Source: Alphaproteobacteria bacterium (lineage in GTDB: Bacteria; Pseudomonadota; Alphaproteobacteria; SMXQ01). Taken from it: a DNA stretch of 64,000 bases. The stretch lies in assembly GCA_009380075.1 (NCBI GenBank), contig WHSO01000002.1, forward strand, positions 45,803 through 109,802, written 5' to 3'. The notes under the pieces are model-generated. The model made no database searches, was not told where the DNA came from, and was given only the letters and a program-made list of their open reading frames with translations. The position numbers and the translations under genes were made by a program. Below are positions 23,435-33,089 of this stretch, piece after piece; positions within the stretch are counted from its first letter, which is position 1, and every line of letters begins with the position of its first letter.

Positions 23435-25717
23435 ATGATGATGTTCCTTGCGGACCTCAAGACAATCATCAAGGCTGACAGGGGCGTCTTCGCGGCCGGA
23501 CTGCTGATCGCCTGCGCGGCCTTGGCAATCGACCTTGCCCTGCCCTTCGGGGTCCTTGCCGGCGCATTCTACATCGCCGTGGTGCTTCCCGGAATCCGGA
23601 CGCGCAGCATCGCTTATCCCTACGCGATGGCCGCTGTCGCCACGGCCTTCATGCTTGCCGGGGTTTCGTTCGCGCCGCTCGGCGACGTCCCGTTCGTGGT
23701 CGTCGCCAACCGTATCATTACCCTGCTCGCGATCTGGGTCATCGCGGTACTCCTCCGACAGCGTGCCGATACCAGGGCCGCGCAGGGGAAAATAGGTTCG
23801 ACCAACGAGAAGCTTGAGCTCCTGGAGAACGCCATCAAGGAGATGGCGCAGGGTTACGTCATCTACGATGACAACCTCTGTCTGGTCTCCTTCAACACGC
23901 AATATGAACGCATCTTCGAATTCCCGGCAGGCTTTCTCCGGCCGGGCCTGCTGCTGGACGATGTCGTCCGCAATTATGGCGTACGCTGGCAAAAAGAATC
24001 GGGTGACGCCGGTGAGGACCGGATCAGACGGCACATCGAACGGTCCAGAGATCGTTCGGAACGTACGCGCGAACGCAGTCTTACAAACGGTAGGACGTAC
24101 CTGTATCACCGCAAGCCCCTGCCGAACGGCGCGTTCATTACGACCTATACCGACATCACCGCCCGCAAGGAGCTGGAGCGGTCCCTGCGCGAGAGCGAGG
24201 AGCGCTTTCGCCGGGCCTTTTTCGATACCAGCGTGGGCGTGGCGATTCGAAACGTGAACGACCGAACGCTCGTGACGAACGACGCACTCTGCAGGATGTT
24301 CGGTTACTCGCACGACGAGATGGAGAAGATACATTTCGGCGATATCACGCATCCCGACGACCAGCACCTGAACAAGAAGCGCCACGAGAGGATTCGTTCC
24401 GGCGAAGCCCAGGCATCCCACATTAACAAGCGCATCGTGCGGAAGGACGGGGGGATCATCTGGGTAACGTCCGACATGTCTACCGTCTGCGACGACAACG
24501 GCGTACCCATCTTTACCATCAACATCTATCAGGACGTCACCAATCTCAAACGGGCCGAGAGCGAGGCATCCAAGAAATCGGCGCTTCTGGAGACGACCAT
24601 CCACAACATGGCCCAGGGATACGCGGCATTCGATGGCGACCGAAGGCTCGTGGCATTCAATCGGCAGTTTGCGAAAATGCGCGGCTGGCCCGACGATCTG
24701 CTCTATCTCGGCATGCCCTACGAGGAGCTGACGCGCTACCGGCTGAGCCAGAAGGGCCTGGAGGGAAAGGACATCGACGATGTACTCGCGGGACGGGTCT
24801 CCAGCATCAGGGCGATGGAGGACCGGCTCGGCGAATACACCAGTCCCGACGGCGGCGCGTATCTCCATCAGCGCCGTCCGATCCCGGGAGGGGGATTTGT
24901 CGTGACCCTGACCGACATCACGGCGCGAAAGATCGCGGAAGACCAGTCGCGGAGGGCGCTGGAGGCGGCGGAAGCTGCAAACCGCGCCAAGAGCGAATTC
25001 CTCGCCAATATGAGTCACGAACTGCGCACGCCGCTGAATGCGATCATCGGCTTCTCGGAGATGATGAAAAACGAGAGTTTCGGGCCGCTGGGCAGCCCGA
25101 AATACAACGAATACACGGACGACATCTTTACGTCGGGGCATCATCTTCTCGGCCTGATCAACGACATCCTCGACCTGTCCAAGGCCGAAGCCGGCAAGAT
25201 GGAACTGTACGAAGAAGAATTCGATCCTGCCTCCGCCACCCGGTCCTGCCTGAACATGGTCAAGGATCAGGCGCTGAAGCAGGGAATCGAACTGGTGCCG
25301 GAAATCGCGCGGGAGAAAATCCGTCTTCGCGCCGATCAGAAAATGTTCCGGCAGATCGTCATCAATATACTCACCAACGCGATCAAATTCACGCCGCCCC
25401 AGGGAAAAATCTGGCTCAAGGCCTGGGCCCAGCCGGCGAGCGGCTATGTTCTTCAGATCATCGACACCGGGATCGGCATCGAACCCGGCGACATACCGAA
25501 AATGCTGCAGCCTTTCACCCAGGGCGAAAGCGCCGCCAACCGCCGCCACCACGGTACCGGCCTGGGGCTGCCGCTGACCAAGCGGCTCATTGAACTCCAC
25601 GGCGGCATCCTCGACATTCAGAGCCAGCCCGGCGAAGGCACCACGGTCACTATCCGGTTTCCCAAGGAACGCATGCTGTCGGACCCGGGCGTGCGACTGG
25701 TGGCGTCGTCAGGTTGA
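23435..25717 (+). CDS. PAS-domain hybrid-less sensor histidine kinase
   Basis: This 760-residue protein has an N-terminal membrane part with about four helices (15-105). Then comes PAS_7-type module 1 (NAIKEMAQGYVIYDDNLCLVSFN), a PAS_3/PAS_9 module (FRRAFFDTSVGVAIRN...FGYSHDEM...HPDD) and PAS_7-type module 2 (TIHNMAQGYAAFDGDRRLVAFN). HisKA follows with the phospho-acceptor His in SHELRTPLNAIIGFSEMM (about 527), then the ATPase with N (ILTNAIKFTPP), G1 (DTGIGIEPGDI) and G2 (HGTGLGLPLTK) boxes. No receiver domain and no adjacent response regulator are seen. Its kinase half is closely related to the 1191-residue kinase at 43079. Confidence 0.92.
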   Translation: MMMFLADLKTIIKADRGVFAAGLLIACAALAIDLALPFGVLAGAFYIAVVLPGIRTRSIAYPYAMAAVATAFMLAGVSFAPLGDVPFVVVANRIITLLAIWVIAVLLRQRADTRAAQGKIGSTNEKLELLENAIKEMAQGYVIYDDNLCLVSFNTQYERIFEFPAGFLRPGLLLDDVVRNYGVRWQKESGDAGEDRIRRHIERSRDRSERTRERSLTNGRTYLYHRKPLPNGAFITTYTDITARKELERSLRESEERFRRAFFDTSVGVAIRNVNDRTLVTNDALCRMFGYSHDEMEKIHFGDITHPDDQHLNKKRHERIRSGEAQASHINKRIVRKDGGIIWVTSDMSTVCDDNGVPIFTINIYQDVTNLKRAESEASKKSALLETTIHNMAQGYAAFDGDRRLVAFNRQFAKMRGWPDDLLYLGMPYEELTRYRLSQKGLEGKDIDDVLAGRVSSIRAMEDRLGEYTSPDGGAYLHQRRPIPGGGFVVTLTDITARKIAEDQSRRALEAAEAANRAKSEFLANMSHELRTPLNAIIGFSEMMKNESFGPLGSPKYNEYTDDIFTSGHHLLGLINDILDLSKAEAGKMELYEEEFDPASATRSCLNMVKDQALKQGIELVPEIAREKIRLRADQKMFRQIVINILTNAIKFTPPQGKIWLKAWAQPASGYVLQIIDTGIGIEPGDIPKMLQPFTQGESAANRRHHGTGLGLPLTKRLIELHGGILDIQSQPGEGTTVTIRFPKERMLSDPGVRLVASSG

Positions 25718-25875
25718 CCGGACGCAGCGCTGCCGGAAGGGTCCCGGGATATCGGGTCTCCAGGATCCAGGAGGTCGATTCCCGACGGCATCCGGAAACC
25801 GCATCGCGCAGGCGACGAATTGTCGCATCGGCGATCAGGATCGTTTCATCGCTGCCGCGCGAGTGATTCGCGGAG

Positions 25876-26037
25876 TTACCCCGTGGTGCTTGTGTCGGGG
25901 ACCGGTGAATCGGGTTTCGGCACTTCCTTGCGGGATTCGGCCTGTTGCCGCTTTGCTTCGGCCTTGGCGGCCTTCTTTTCCTTTTTCTGAATCTCGCGCT
26001 GACGCTTTTCGAAATTGTAGTTCGGCTTGCGGGGCAT
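25876..26037 (-). CDS. Small lysine-rich protein
   Basis: The start at 26037 follows AGGAG. The product is 53 residues: MPRKPNYNFEKRQREIQKKE, then an Ala/Lys/Glu helix and a Pro-rich tail ending STTG. The MPRKPNYxFEKxxRE start is a recurring small conserved family in alphaproteobacteria, as far as I recall. The function is unknown; RNA or ribosome binding is plausible from charge alone. Confidence 0.55.
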   Translation of the reverse strand: MPRKPNYNFEKRQREIQKKEKKAAKAEAKRQQAESRKEVPKPDSPVPDTSTTG

Positions 26038-26250
26038 GGCTTGCTCCTGCCTTATAGGATGATGACGCCCCTCGCGGTAAATGCCGTCGCGCCGTCGAAA
26101 CCGCGCGACGGGACAGGCGCTGTCACCGCTTTCGTACCCGGCGGAGAACAACGGGGGGACCGGGAGGCTCCTCCGTGCCGGCCGCCGAAGGTGGAATGCC
26201 GTACGAGCGCAGGAGAATTCGTCGAAGCCGACGGGTAGGCTCCGGCGCCG

Positions 26251-26454
26251 CTAACGCGCCTGCAGGTTGACGGCCTTGGGGCCGCGCGCGTCAGGCTGAA
26301 TGTCGAAACTGACCTTCTGGCCCTCGCGCAGGCTCGCGATGCCGGCGCTCTCCAGCGCGGATACGTGGACGAACACGTCCTTGGAGCCGTCCTCCGGCGA
26401 GATGAAGCCAAAGCCCTTGTTGGCATTGAAGAATTTCACGGTGCCTGTCGTCAT
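26251..26454 (-). CDS. Cold-shock domain protein
   Basis: This 67-residue single cold-shock domain has the RNA-binding motifs KGFGFI (RNP1, residues 13-18) and VFVHVSAL (RNP2, about 27-34). It binds single-stranded nucleic acid and melts RNA structure. The start [10 protein letters not shown] is standard. The upstream gap of more than 300 bases could encode a long structured leader, as in cspA-type genes. Confidence 0.95.
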   Translation of the reverse strand: MTTGTVKFFNANKGFGFISPEDGSKDVFVHVSALESAGIASLREGQKVSFDIQPDARGPKAVNLQAR

Positions 26455-26808
26455 TGTATTGCCTTCGAAAATTCAGGATTGCCCGGTTGAGGTCGTCTCA
26501 TTGCCGGTGCGAGAGTGGGCACAAAGTCCAAACGACACGTGGTCCGCCAGAATGCGGAGTTTGCATCATTGGTAAGGCCGTGGAGCCTCGCCCTGTCGAT
26601 ATGCCCATCGCCCCTTCGAAAATGCAAGTCTATTCAACGCATGTCCCGATTTTTGGGCGATTTCCGCCCCTCCGGATTCAAGTGAAATCGCCGCCGCGGT
26701 GAGGACAACTGGTGGGTTTCAGAGTGAAATTCTTAGGTCGATTCCGTTAATGCTGTTACCCTGTCGGCATCCCGACAATTGCCGCTTCGGGCGGCGAAGG
26801 CGCCCCTT
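26455..26808. other. Divergent intergenic region
   Basis: This gap separates the minus-strand cold-shock gene from the plus-strand zinc-ribbon gene. It is mixed in composition with AT-richer patches (about 26455-26480 and 26625-26660, 26720-26760). I see no open frame or strong terminator. A long 5' leader for the cold-shock gene and the promoter of the zinc-ribbon gene are the likely contents. Confidence 0.35.
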
Positions 26809-26988
26809 ATGAGCTACAAGAAACCCGTTTCCGACGACGAAGGCGCGCCCAAGCTGCGCGACTGTCTTGCCTGCCGGCGTCCGTTCAACAGCACCTGGGT
26901 GGGCGAGCGAATTTGCCACAAATGCAAGTCCTCCTCATCGTGGCGCAACGGTTCCAGCCGTCCATTCGTCGCCGCCAAGCGATCCTGA
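26809..26988 (+). CDS. Small zinc-ribbon-like protein
   Basis: The start MSYKKPVSDDE at 26809 gives 59 residues with two CxxC knuckles, CLACRRPF (about 19-26) and ICHKCKSS (about 36-43). Basic residues follow. It should bind one zinc. The GERIC-x-x-C layout resembles small alphaproteobacterial zinc-ribbon transcription-associated proteins, but I cannot name a partner. Confidence 0.65.
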   Translation: MSYKKPVSDDEGAPKLRDCLACRRPFNSTWVGERICHKCKSSSSWRNGSSRPFVAAKRS

Positions 26989-27088
26989 TAGAAACCGACT
27001 CCCTCATATTCCACCGCCGGCGTCTTTCTCGGCCTGCGCCTGATCCCCCTGGCGGGCGCCGATTGCACGTAATTCCGCGCGCCGGCAG

Positions 27089-27874
27089 TCACTCGACGAA
27101 GTCGTTGCCGAGGCGTCCGACGCCGTCGATGACGATATCGATCCGGTCCCCCGGTTTCATCGGCACGGCGCCCGGCCCGGTGCCGCAGGAGATGACGTCG
27201 CCAGGCTCCAGCGTCATGTCGCGGGATATCAGGCTCACCAGTTCGAGTGGCGAAAAGAACAGGTCGCCGACCGGGTAGTTCTGGCGCTCGCGCCCGTTGA
27301 GTTCGGCCCGGATCGCCATCCCTCCGAGTGCTTCCGGCGCGATGCCGGTCACGATCCCGGGGCCGAACGGCGCGAAGGTGTCGAAGTTCTTGGCGCGGGT
27401 CCATTGCGGGAAGCTCTGGTCTTCGCGAATCAGCTGCAGGGCGGTGACGTCGTTGACGCAGGTGTAGCCGAACACGTGCGCGGCCGCGTCCTCGACCGCG
27501 ACGTCGCGGCAGGTCCTGCCGATGACGACGCCGAGCTCCGCCTCGAAGATGATCCGGCCGTCATAGGACGCGGGCTTGCGGATCGGCGCCCCCGGCGCGA
27601 GATAGGCGTTTGCGGTCTTGATGAAGTACAACGGGCGCAGCGGCGGCTCGATCTTCTGTTTTTCCGCCGCCATGCGCGAGTTGTTCCACAGCGCCACGAT
27701 CTTTGACGGCACCGCCGGCGCGAGCAGCCGCACCGAAGAGAGCGCCACGGCGCGTCCCGCCGGACGGGTGCCCGCGAACATGTCGCCGTCGTAGACGTCG
27801 ATGGAATCGCCGGCGTCGCCGAGGACGCCGAAACCTATCCTGCCGCCGTCCTCGAAACGCACCCAGTTCGTCAT
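27089..27874 (-). CDS. Fumarylacetoacetate hydrolase family protein
   Basis: This 261-residue protein has the FAH fold core: KIVALWNNSRM, then FIKTANAYLAPGAPI, the metal-binding ExE motif in FEAELGVVIGRTCRD (about 109-123), YTCVNDVTALQL (metal Asp), RAKNFDTFAPFGPGIV, and GDVISCGTGPGAVPMKPGD. Such enzymes cleave or decarboxylate beta-diketo acids or open-chain aromatic products with Mg or Mn. It stands alone, divergent from the cupin gene at 28084. Confidence 0.9.
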   Translation of the reverse strand: MTNWVRFEDGGRIGFGVLGDAGDSIDVYDGDMFAGTRPAGRAVALSSVRLLAPAVPSKIVALWNNSRMAAEKQKIEPPLRPLYFIKTANAYLAPGAPIRKPASYDGRIIFEAELGVVIGRTCRDVAVEDAAAHVFGYTCVNDVTALQLIREDQSFPQWTRAKNFDTFAPFGPGIVTGIAPEALGGMAIRAELNGRERQNYPVGDLFFSPLELVSLISRDMTLEPGDVISCGTGPGAVPMKPGDRIDIVIDGVGRLGNDFVE

Positions 27875-28083
27875 GGCTCGGACCTCATGCTGGAAGCGGG
27901 ACGGTCCCCCTGGGGCCCATTTCTAGGCTGTCTGTCGCGGCCTGGCAACGCCAGGGTGGCAGCGCGGCAGATGCAATTCCCGCTTGCCCGGGCGCGATGC
28001 CAGGCGCCTAATTAGGGCTGGGAAACGTCTGCGGCCGGCGTCGGCAGGATCGGCGCGGCGGGCCGGAATCTATGGAGGATCGT

Positions 28084-28608
28084 ATGTCCGTTGATACCAT
28101 CGACAAGGGCCAGGTCGAGTCCGAAACCCCGGAAATGCGTGCCGCGCGCGAACGGATGATCGCCGCCAGCCCGCCGCCGCAGTTCTTCAAGCTGCGCGCC
28201 GAACTGGTCGAGAAGGGCCGCACCAACCAGGTCGTCGCCGATACCGGCAACATGTGGGTAAACCTCAAAGTCTATGCGGGCGGCGGTGAAAACGGCCTGC
28301 ACAACCATACCGACCAGGACCACTTCCACCTCGTGCTGCAGGGCAGCGCCCGCTTCTTCGGCCCGCGCGGCGAGACGAAGGATGTCGGCCCCTACGAAGG
28401 CGTCATGCTGCCGTCCGGCAGCTTTTACCGCTTCAATGCGACCAGCAAGGAGCCTTTGATCCTGCTGCGCGTCGGCTGCAAGACCGATCCGACCGCCGAG
28501 CACCCGCGCTACAACATCTACGGCGAGCCGTTGCCGAGCGATAGCAAGGAGAACGGCCAGATCGAGGTGGTGTTGCGCAAGGGCGAGTTCTGGGGCGCCA
28601 AGGCCTGA
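28084..28608 (+). CDS. Cupin domain protein (paralogue A)
   Basis: The start at 28084 follows GGAGG. The product is 174 residues. The cupin core holds metal-ligand residues in GGGENGLHNHTDQDHFHLVL and GSARFFGPRGE (motif 1, about 75-105) and a second motif around LPSGSFYRFNAT. It is a paralogue of the protein at 33090 (LQG-[ST]-ARF-x-GPRGET is shared). Likely a dioxygenase-like or binding cupin. A strong terminator follows at 28632. Confidence 0.8.
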   Translation: MSVDTIDKGQVESETPEMRAARERMIAASPPPQFFKLRAELVEKGRTNQVVADTGNMWVNLKVYAGGGENGLHNHTDQDHFHLVLQGSARFFGPRGETKDVGPYEGVMLPSGSFYRFNATSKEPLILLRVGCKTDPTAEHPRYNIYGEPLPSDSKENGQIEVVLRKGEFWGAKA

Positions 28609-28631
28609 CGCCCGACGCCTGACCTTACGCC

Positions 28632-28668
28632 GCGGGCCGGTCCCTCCGGGGCCGGCCCGTTTCGTTTT
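28632..28668 (+). terminator. Intrinsic terminator after cupin A
   Basis: CGGGCCGG and its neighbours pair with CCGGCCCG (arms about 28633-28644 and 28648-28659), followed by TTTCGTTTT. It separates the cupin gene from the convergent carboxymuconolactone-family gene. Confidence 0.75.
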
Positions 28669-28703
28669 CGCCGCCTGTGCACGATTGGTCGCGGCGCCCC
28701 GGC

Positions 28704-29315
28704 CTAACGGCGGGGCAGGCGCGGCGCCTTGCCGGGGTGGAGCTGAACGTCGAACACGGTCAGCAGCAGCGCAGTGCCGGCATAGTTCCCCATGAGCTGA
28801 ACCATGTCGATCAGCTTGCGCGTCCCGAACAGGTCGAGCGCCACGGTATAGGTTTCCCTGGTGACCTTGCGGTCGGTGAATGCCTCGCGCGCGAGCCGGA
28901 CCACGATCGCATCGTCCGGGGCCAGCGCGTCGAGCGGCCCGCGCAGGCGGATCGTCTCGATCGTCTCCTCGGGTATGCCCGCCTTGCGCGCTGGTTCCTC
29001 GTGCGCCATCCATTCGAACTGGCTGTCGAGCTCGCGCGCCGTGGCGAGGATGGCAAGCTCGCGCTCGCGGGCGGTGATGCCGGCCTCGCGCCGGATGTAG
29101 TGGCCATTTTCCAGCATGCTGGCCGCCAGCCTCGGGCTGTGCAGGCGGATGCCGCCGGGGCCGTGGATGCCGGCATAGGTGTCGGAGTGCGGGTCGACGA
29201 AGCGGTCGTACATGGCGAGAGCCCGTGGATCGCCGAGCAGGTCCTCGCGCCGGGGCAGGGGCAGACGCGCGCCCGATTCGGGGTCGATGTCGCCCACCCG
29301 GACCTTGTCGTTCAT
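28704..29315 (-). CDS. Carboxymuconolactone decarboxylase family protein
   Basis: The start at 29315 follows AGAAAGGA. The product is 203 residues and all-helical in the AhpD/CMD fold. Typical features are ARERELAILATARELDSQFEWMAHEEPARKAG (about 83-114, where AhpD enzymes have ExxC...C) and the later helix RKVTRETY...RKLIDMVQLMGNYAG. The catalytic CxxC pair of AhpD is absent, so a decarboxylase-like or binding role is more likely than peroxidase support. Confidence 0.85.
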   Translation of the reverse strand: MNDKVRVGDIDPESGARLPLPRREDLLGDPRALAMYDRFVDPHSDTYAGIHGPGGIRLHSPRLAASMLENGHYIRREAGITARERELAILATARELDSQFEWMAHEEPARKAGIPEETIETIRLRGPLDALAPDDAIVVRLAREAFTDRKVTRETYTVALDLFGTRKLIDMVQLMGNYAGTALLLTVFDVQLHPGKAPRLPRR

Positions 29316-29361
29316 GATGTTCCTTTCTGTCGTCGTTGACAGGCCGGCGCCCGGCCCGGGA

Positions 29362-29919
29362 TTACGTGCCGTCGTAGGAAATGGCGATGACCTCGATCCT
29401 TTCCGATCCCGCCGGCGAGCGCAGGTCGACGACGTCGCCTTCGCGGGCGCGCATGAGCGTCCGGGCAATGGGGGAAACCCAGCTCACCTCGCCGTGGTCG
29501 ATACGGGCCTCGTCAGTCCCGACGATTCGCACCGTGCGTTCAGTGTTGCGTGAATCGGCGTAGGTGACGCGCGCGCCGAAGAATACCTGGTCGCGGTTTC
29601 TCTGCTCGGCGGGATCCACCACGACGGCGATCTCGAGGCGCTTGCGCAGGAAGCGCGTGCGCCGGTCGATTTCGCCGAGCCGCTTCTTGCCGAAGATGTA
29701 GTCGCCGTTCTCGGAACGGTCGCCGTTGCCGGCCGCCCAGGACACGGTTTCGACGACCCGGGGCCGCTCGACCTTGACCAGGTGGTTCAATTCGACCTGC
29801 AGGCGGCGGAAGCCTTCGGGCGTGATGTAGTTCCTGGCGCCCGGGGGCAGCGCCGTTGCGGCTTCGGGTGTTTCCGCGGGTCCGTCGCCGTCGGATTCCC
29901 GAGTGAAGGCTTTGCTCAT
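29362..29919 (-). CDS. greB: Transcript cleavage factor GreB/GreA
   Basis: The start MSKAFTRESDGDG at 29919 gives 185 residues. The coiled-coil domain is NYITPEGFRRLQVELNHLV...GNGDRSENGDYIFGKKRLGEIDRRTRFLRKRLE; the acidic tip DRSENGDY holds the catalytic acids. The C-terminal FKBP-like domain runs VFFGARVTYAD...VGTDEARIDHGEVSWVSPIARTLMRAREGD. It inserts into the RNA polymerase secondary channel to cleave backtracked RNA. The VSWxSPIAR motif is typical of GreB. Confidence 0.9.
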   Translation of the reverse strand: MSKAFTRESDGDGPAETPEAATALPPGARNYITPEGFRRLQVELNHLVKVERPRVVETVSWAAGNGDRSENGDYIFGKKRLGEIDRRTRFLRKRLEIAVVVDPAEQRNRDQVFFGARVTYADSRNTERTVRIVGTDEARIDHGEVSWVSPIARTLMRAREGDVVDLRSPAGSERIEVIAISYDGT

Positions 29920-30085
29920 GACAATCCCCCGGAACGCGTCGACCTTTCGAGAAAGCACTGACGCCGGTATCAAGCCTGTTTCGGCGTAGTCTAGCCGATG
30001 CGGGCGGGCAGGCAAGGCGGCCCGCTGGAGCCCCGGATGATCGGTAGCTATGATGGTCTTGGCGGTGTCGGAAAGGGGCGAACCC

Positions 30086-31414
30086 GTGTCGGACAGGGAA
30101 TACTGGGCATCGCGGGCCGGATTCATTCTTGCCACCATCGGGGCGGCCGTCGGAATGGGGAACATCTGGCGGTTCTCCTACGTCGCCGGGGAGAACGGCG
30201 GCGGCGCGTTCCTGTTGATTTATCTTCTGTGTGTCGTGGTGATCGGACTGCCACTGGTGATCGCCGAGCTGGCCATGGGCCGGCGGGGCGCGAGCGACGC
30301 GGTCGCTGCCTTCGCACTCGGCGGCCGGGGATGGCCCTGGGTCGGCTGGATCTGCATCGCCGGAGCCTCCGTCATCCTGAGTTACTACGCCGTGATCGCG
30401 GGCTGGGCGCTCAAATATTTCGTGGGCGCCGCCACGGGATCGCTATGGACGGCGACGACGGCCGGCTTCGACGGCTACTTCAAACAGTTCATCGCCAACC
30501 TGGGCGAGCCCGTGGCCTGGCAGGCGGCGATCCTCGGAGCCACCATGTTCATCGTCGCCGGCGGGGTGCAGAAGGGGATCGAGGGCTGGAACCGCCGCCT
30601 CATGCCTCTGCTCGGCCTGCTTCTCGCCGGGCTCGCGGTGTACGCCCTGACCCTCCCCAACGCCGGGGCCGGCGTGCGCTTCCTGTTCGCGCCCGACTGG
30701 CAGGCGTTCGGCCGTCCCGGCGTATGGGCGGCGGCGATGGGGCAGGCGTTCTTCTCCCTTGGTGTCGGCATGGCGATCTTCGTCACTTACGGAAGCTACA
30801 TGCCGCGCACGTTCTCCCTGCCGGTCGCGGCGACCGTCGTCGTCGCCGGCGACACCCTTTTTGCGGTGGTCGCAGGGCTCGCCATCTTTCCGGGAGTCTT
30901 CGCTTTCGGAGTCGACCCGGCCGCCGGGCCGGAACTCGCCTTCATCACGCTGCCGCAGATCTTCCTCAGGATGCCGGGCGGGGCCTTCGTCGGTGCCGTC
31001 TTCTTCTTCCTGCTGTCGGCGGCGGCGCTGACCTCCATGGTGTCGCTGCTGGAGGTACCGGTGTCCATGGCCATGCACCGGTTGCGCATGAGCCGATGGC
31101 GGGCGACGGCGCTGTTCGGCACGGTCATCTTCGTCATCGGCCTTCCTTCGGCGATGAGCTTCGGCGTGCTCTCGCACATCCGAATCGGTCCGTACGGTAT
31201 TCTCGACGCAGTGGACGCCGTGGTGTCCAGCTACCTGCTGCCGGTCGGTGGTATCCTGATCGCCGTGTTCGTCGGCTGGCGGGTCCGGCGCGCGGAAACC
31301 CTGCGCGAAGCCGATTTTGCCGACGATGCGACGGGCCGCGGCTGGCTCTGGCTGGTCCGTACCGTGGTGCCGGCCGCAGTGTTCGTGGTTCTCCTGCGCA
31401 ATATTTTCGGTTAG
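30086..31414 (+). CDS. Sodium:neurotransmitter symporter family transporter
   Basis: I choose the GTG start at 30086 because GGAAAGGGG precedes it by about 6 bases and family members begin with this REYWASRAGFILATIG motif; the frame is open from 30050. The product is 442 residues with about 11-12 membrane helices in the LeuT fold. The helix-1 sodium-site motif GAAVGMGNIWRFSYVAGENGG is complete. It should import an amino acid or related compound with sodium. The substrate is unknown. The GreB gene is divergent. Confidence 0.9.
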   Translation: MSDREYWASRAGFILATIGAAVGMGNIWRFSYVAGENGGGAFLLIYLLCVVVIGLPLVIAELAMGRRGASDAVAAFALGGRGWPWVGWICIAGASVILSYYAVIAGWALKYFVGAATGSLWTATTAGFDGYFKQFIANLGEPVAWQAAILGATMFIVAGGVQKGIEGWNRRLMPLLGLLLAGLAVYALTLPNAGAGVRFLFAPDWQAFGRPGVWAAAMGQAFFSLGVGMAIFVTYGSYMPRTFSLPVAATVVVAGDTLFAVVAGLAIFPGVFAFGVDPAAGPELAFITLPQIFLRMPGGAFVGAVFFFLLSAAALTSMVSLLEVPVSMAMHRLRMSRWRATALFGTVIFVIGLPSAMSFGVLSHIRIGPYGILDAVDAVVSSYLLPVGGILIAVFVGWRVRRAETLREADFADDATGRGWLWLVRTVVPAAVFVVLLRNIFG

Positions 31415-31471
31415 CGCCCCGTCCGGGCGCGGGGCATCCGGAGGCGGGAAGGGAACGGCGTCCGATCCCTT

Positions 31472-32752
31472 TCAGGCTACGTCTTTTTCGGCCCTCGCCC
31501 AGGAAGTGAACGATACCATCCCCACCGTCAGTGCCAGCAGCAACATGGCCGAAAGCGCCAGCGACCAGTGGACGCCGATCAGGCTGCCGCCGAAGCCGAC
31601 GGTGACGCCGGAGAACGTGCGCAACCCGTGGGCCGACATGTTGTAGAGACCGATGACGCGGCCGCGTATGTGTTCGGGGGCATTCAGTTGTACCAGCGTC
31701 TGGTTCATCGAGCCGTAGGCGAGATTGAGGAAGCCCGCGGCGACGATCGCGGCCACGGCTACGGTGTAGTTGCTTGTCGTGGCGAAGATGCCGATGGCGA
31801 TCGCCCACAGCATGACCAGCACGAACGCCGTGCGTGGGCTGGGCGCGAGCAGGTTCCTGCTCTCGAGGATGATCCCCGCTGCGAGCGCGCCCGCTGCACC
31901 TCCGGTGAGCAGCACCGTGTAATGCAGTCCGGCGTGGGCATGGCCGAGGTCGTGCGCGAATTCCGGCATCTGCGCCTGATGGGCATTGCCGATGATGAGC
32001 GAGGCGACGCCGGCCAGCAGGGTCATCGAAACAATCACCTTGTTGCCGGCGATCAGCCTGATGGTTTCGACCATATCCGCATAGCCGCTGATCCCGCGCC
32101 GCCGCTGCGACGCGGCGCTGTCGCGGTTCCGCACCCCGTAGGGCGCGTTGATCAGCCACAGCGTCAGCGGCAGGTAGATCAGGCAGTTGAAGAGGATTCC
32201 CCAGGCCGGGCCAAAGACCAACAGGATGCCGCCGCCGATGGCCGGACCCATCAGCAGCCCGAGTTGCCGCGCGGTCGACATCATCCGGATGGCGCTTTGC
32301 AGGTGCGTACGCCCGACGATATCGTGGATGATCAACTGCGCCGCGGGCGACCACAGCACTCCGGCAAATCCGTGAATGACCAGCAGCACGACGGCATGCC
32401 ACTGTTCGAGCGAGTCGGTGAGGAACAGCATGCCCCAGCCCGCGGAGGCGAGTATGAACAGCCCCATCGCGACCTGGATCACCCGACGTGGGTCGAACCG
32501 GTCGGCGAGCGCGCCGGCATAGACCGAAAAGAACAGGAACGGCGCCCAGTGGGAAATCACGGCGAAACCGCCGAGGGCGGGCGAATGGAACTTCTGGAAA
32601 ATGATCCAGTAGCTGATCACGTGTTCGATATTGTCGGCCATCATCGCCAGCATGGTGCCGATGAGATATGTCCGGCAGCCCGGGTGACGCAGCGCAGCGA
32701 AAGACTGGGCCTTGGGTGCCTCAGCACCGGCCGATTCAGACGACGTGTTCAA
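31472..32752 (-). CDS. MFS transporter, EntS-like
   Basis: The frame is open to 32926, but its first 58 residues are not membrane-like and have no ribosome site. A TTG at 32752 with an AGGTGG-type upstream sequence is a plausible start (426 residues), though uncertain. About 12 membrane helices follow. The loop ADRFDPRRVIQ is the MFS signature A loop, and QLIIHDIVGRTHLQSAIRM and NAPEHIRGRVIGLYNM are typical of the EntS-like MFS_3 group of exporters. It is convergent with the symporter gene. Confidence 0.82.
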   Translation of the reverse strand: MNTSSESAGAEAPKAQSFAALRHPGCRTYLIGTMLAMMADNIEHVISYWIIFQKFHSPALGGFAVISHWAPFLFFSVYAGALADRFDPRRVIQVAMGLFILASAGWGMLFLTDSLEQWHAVVLLVIHGFAGVLWSPAAQLIIHDIVGRTHLQSAIRMMSTARQLGLLMGPAIGGGILLVFGPAWGILFNCLIYLPLTLWLINAPYGVRNRDSAASQRRRGISGYADMVETIRLIAGNKVIVSMTLLAGVASLIIGNAHQAQMPEFAHDLGHAHAGLHYTVLLTGGAAGALAAGIILESRNLLAPSPRTAFVLVMLWAIAIGIFATTSNYTVAVAAIVAAGFLNLAYGSMNQTLVQLNAPEHIRGRVIGLYNMSAHGLRTFSGVTVGFGGSLIGVHWSLALSAMLLLALTVGMVSFTSWARAEKDVA

Positions 32753-33089
32753 GGCCCGTTTCCACCTGTTGGTTGTGCCGAGTATCCCCGCCTTCGGCCC
32801 TTCGTGGCAAGACCCTCGCAGTCCGGGGCTTCCCGCGTGGCCGACGCGGGCAAGGTCAAGGCGGCGTTCGCCATCTACTGCGATCCGCTGGGTGGATCCG
32901 AGAAACGTCGACGTGCTCTGTCTCACCGCGATGGCCCTGGTCCAGTTGGGGCGGCGGAGACGGCGAGTGGGCCATACCCGTGAAACCGTGTCTCTGCTAG
33001 ACTTTCACATGACGGCGTGGGCGCTGCCGTGCGGCGATACCGTCAGGACGATCCGAACGAGAGCCAGCCTTGAACCGGAGGAAACGATC

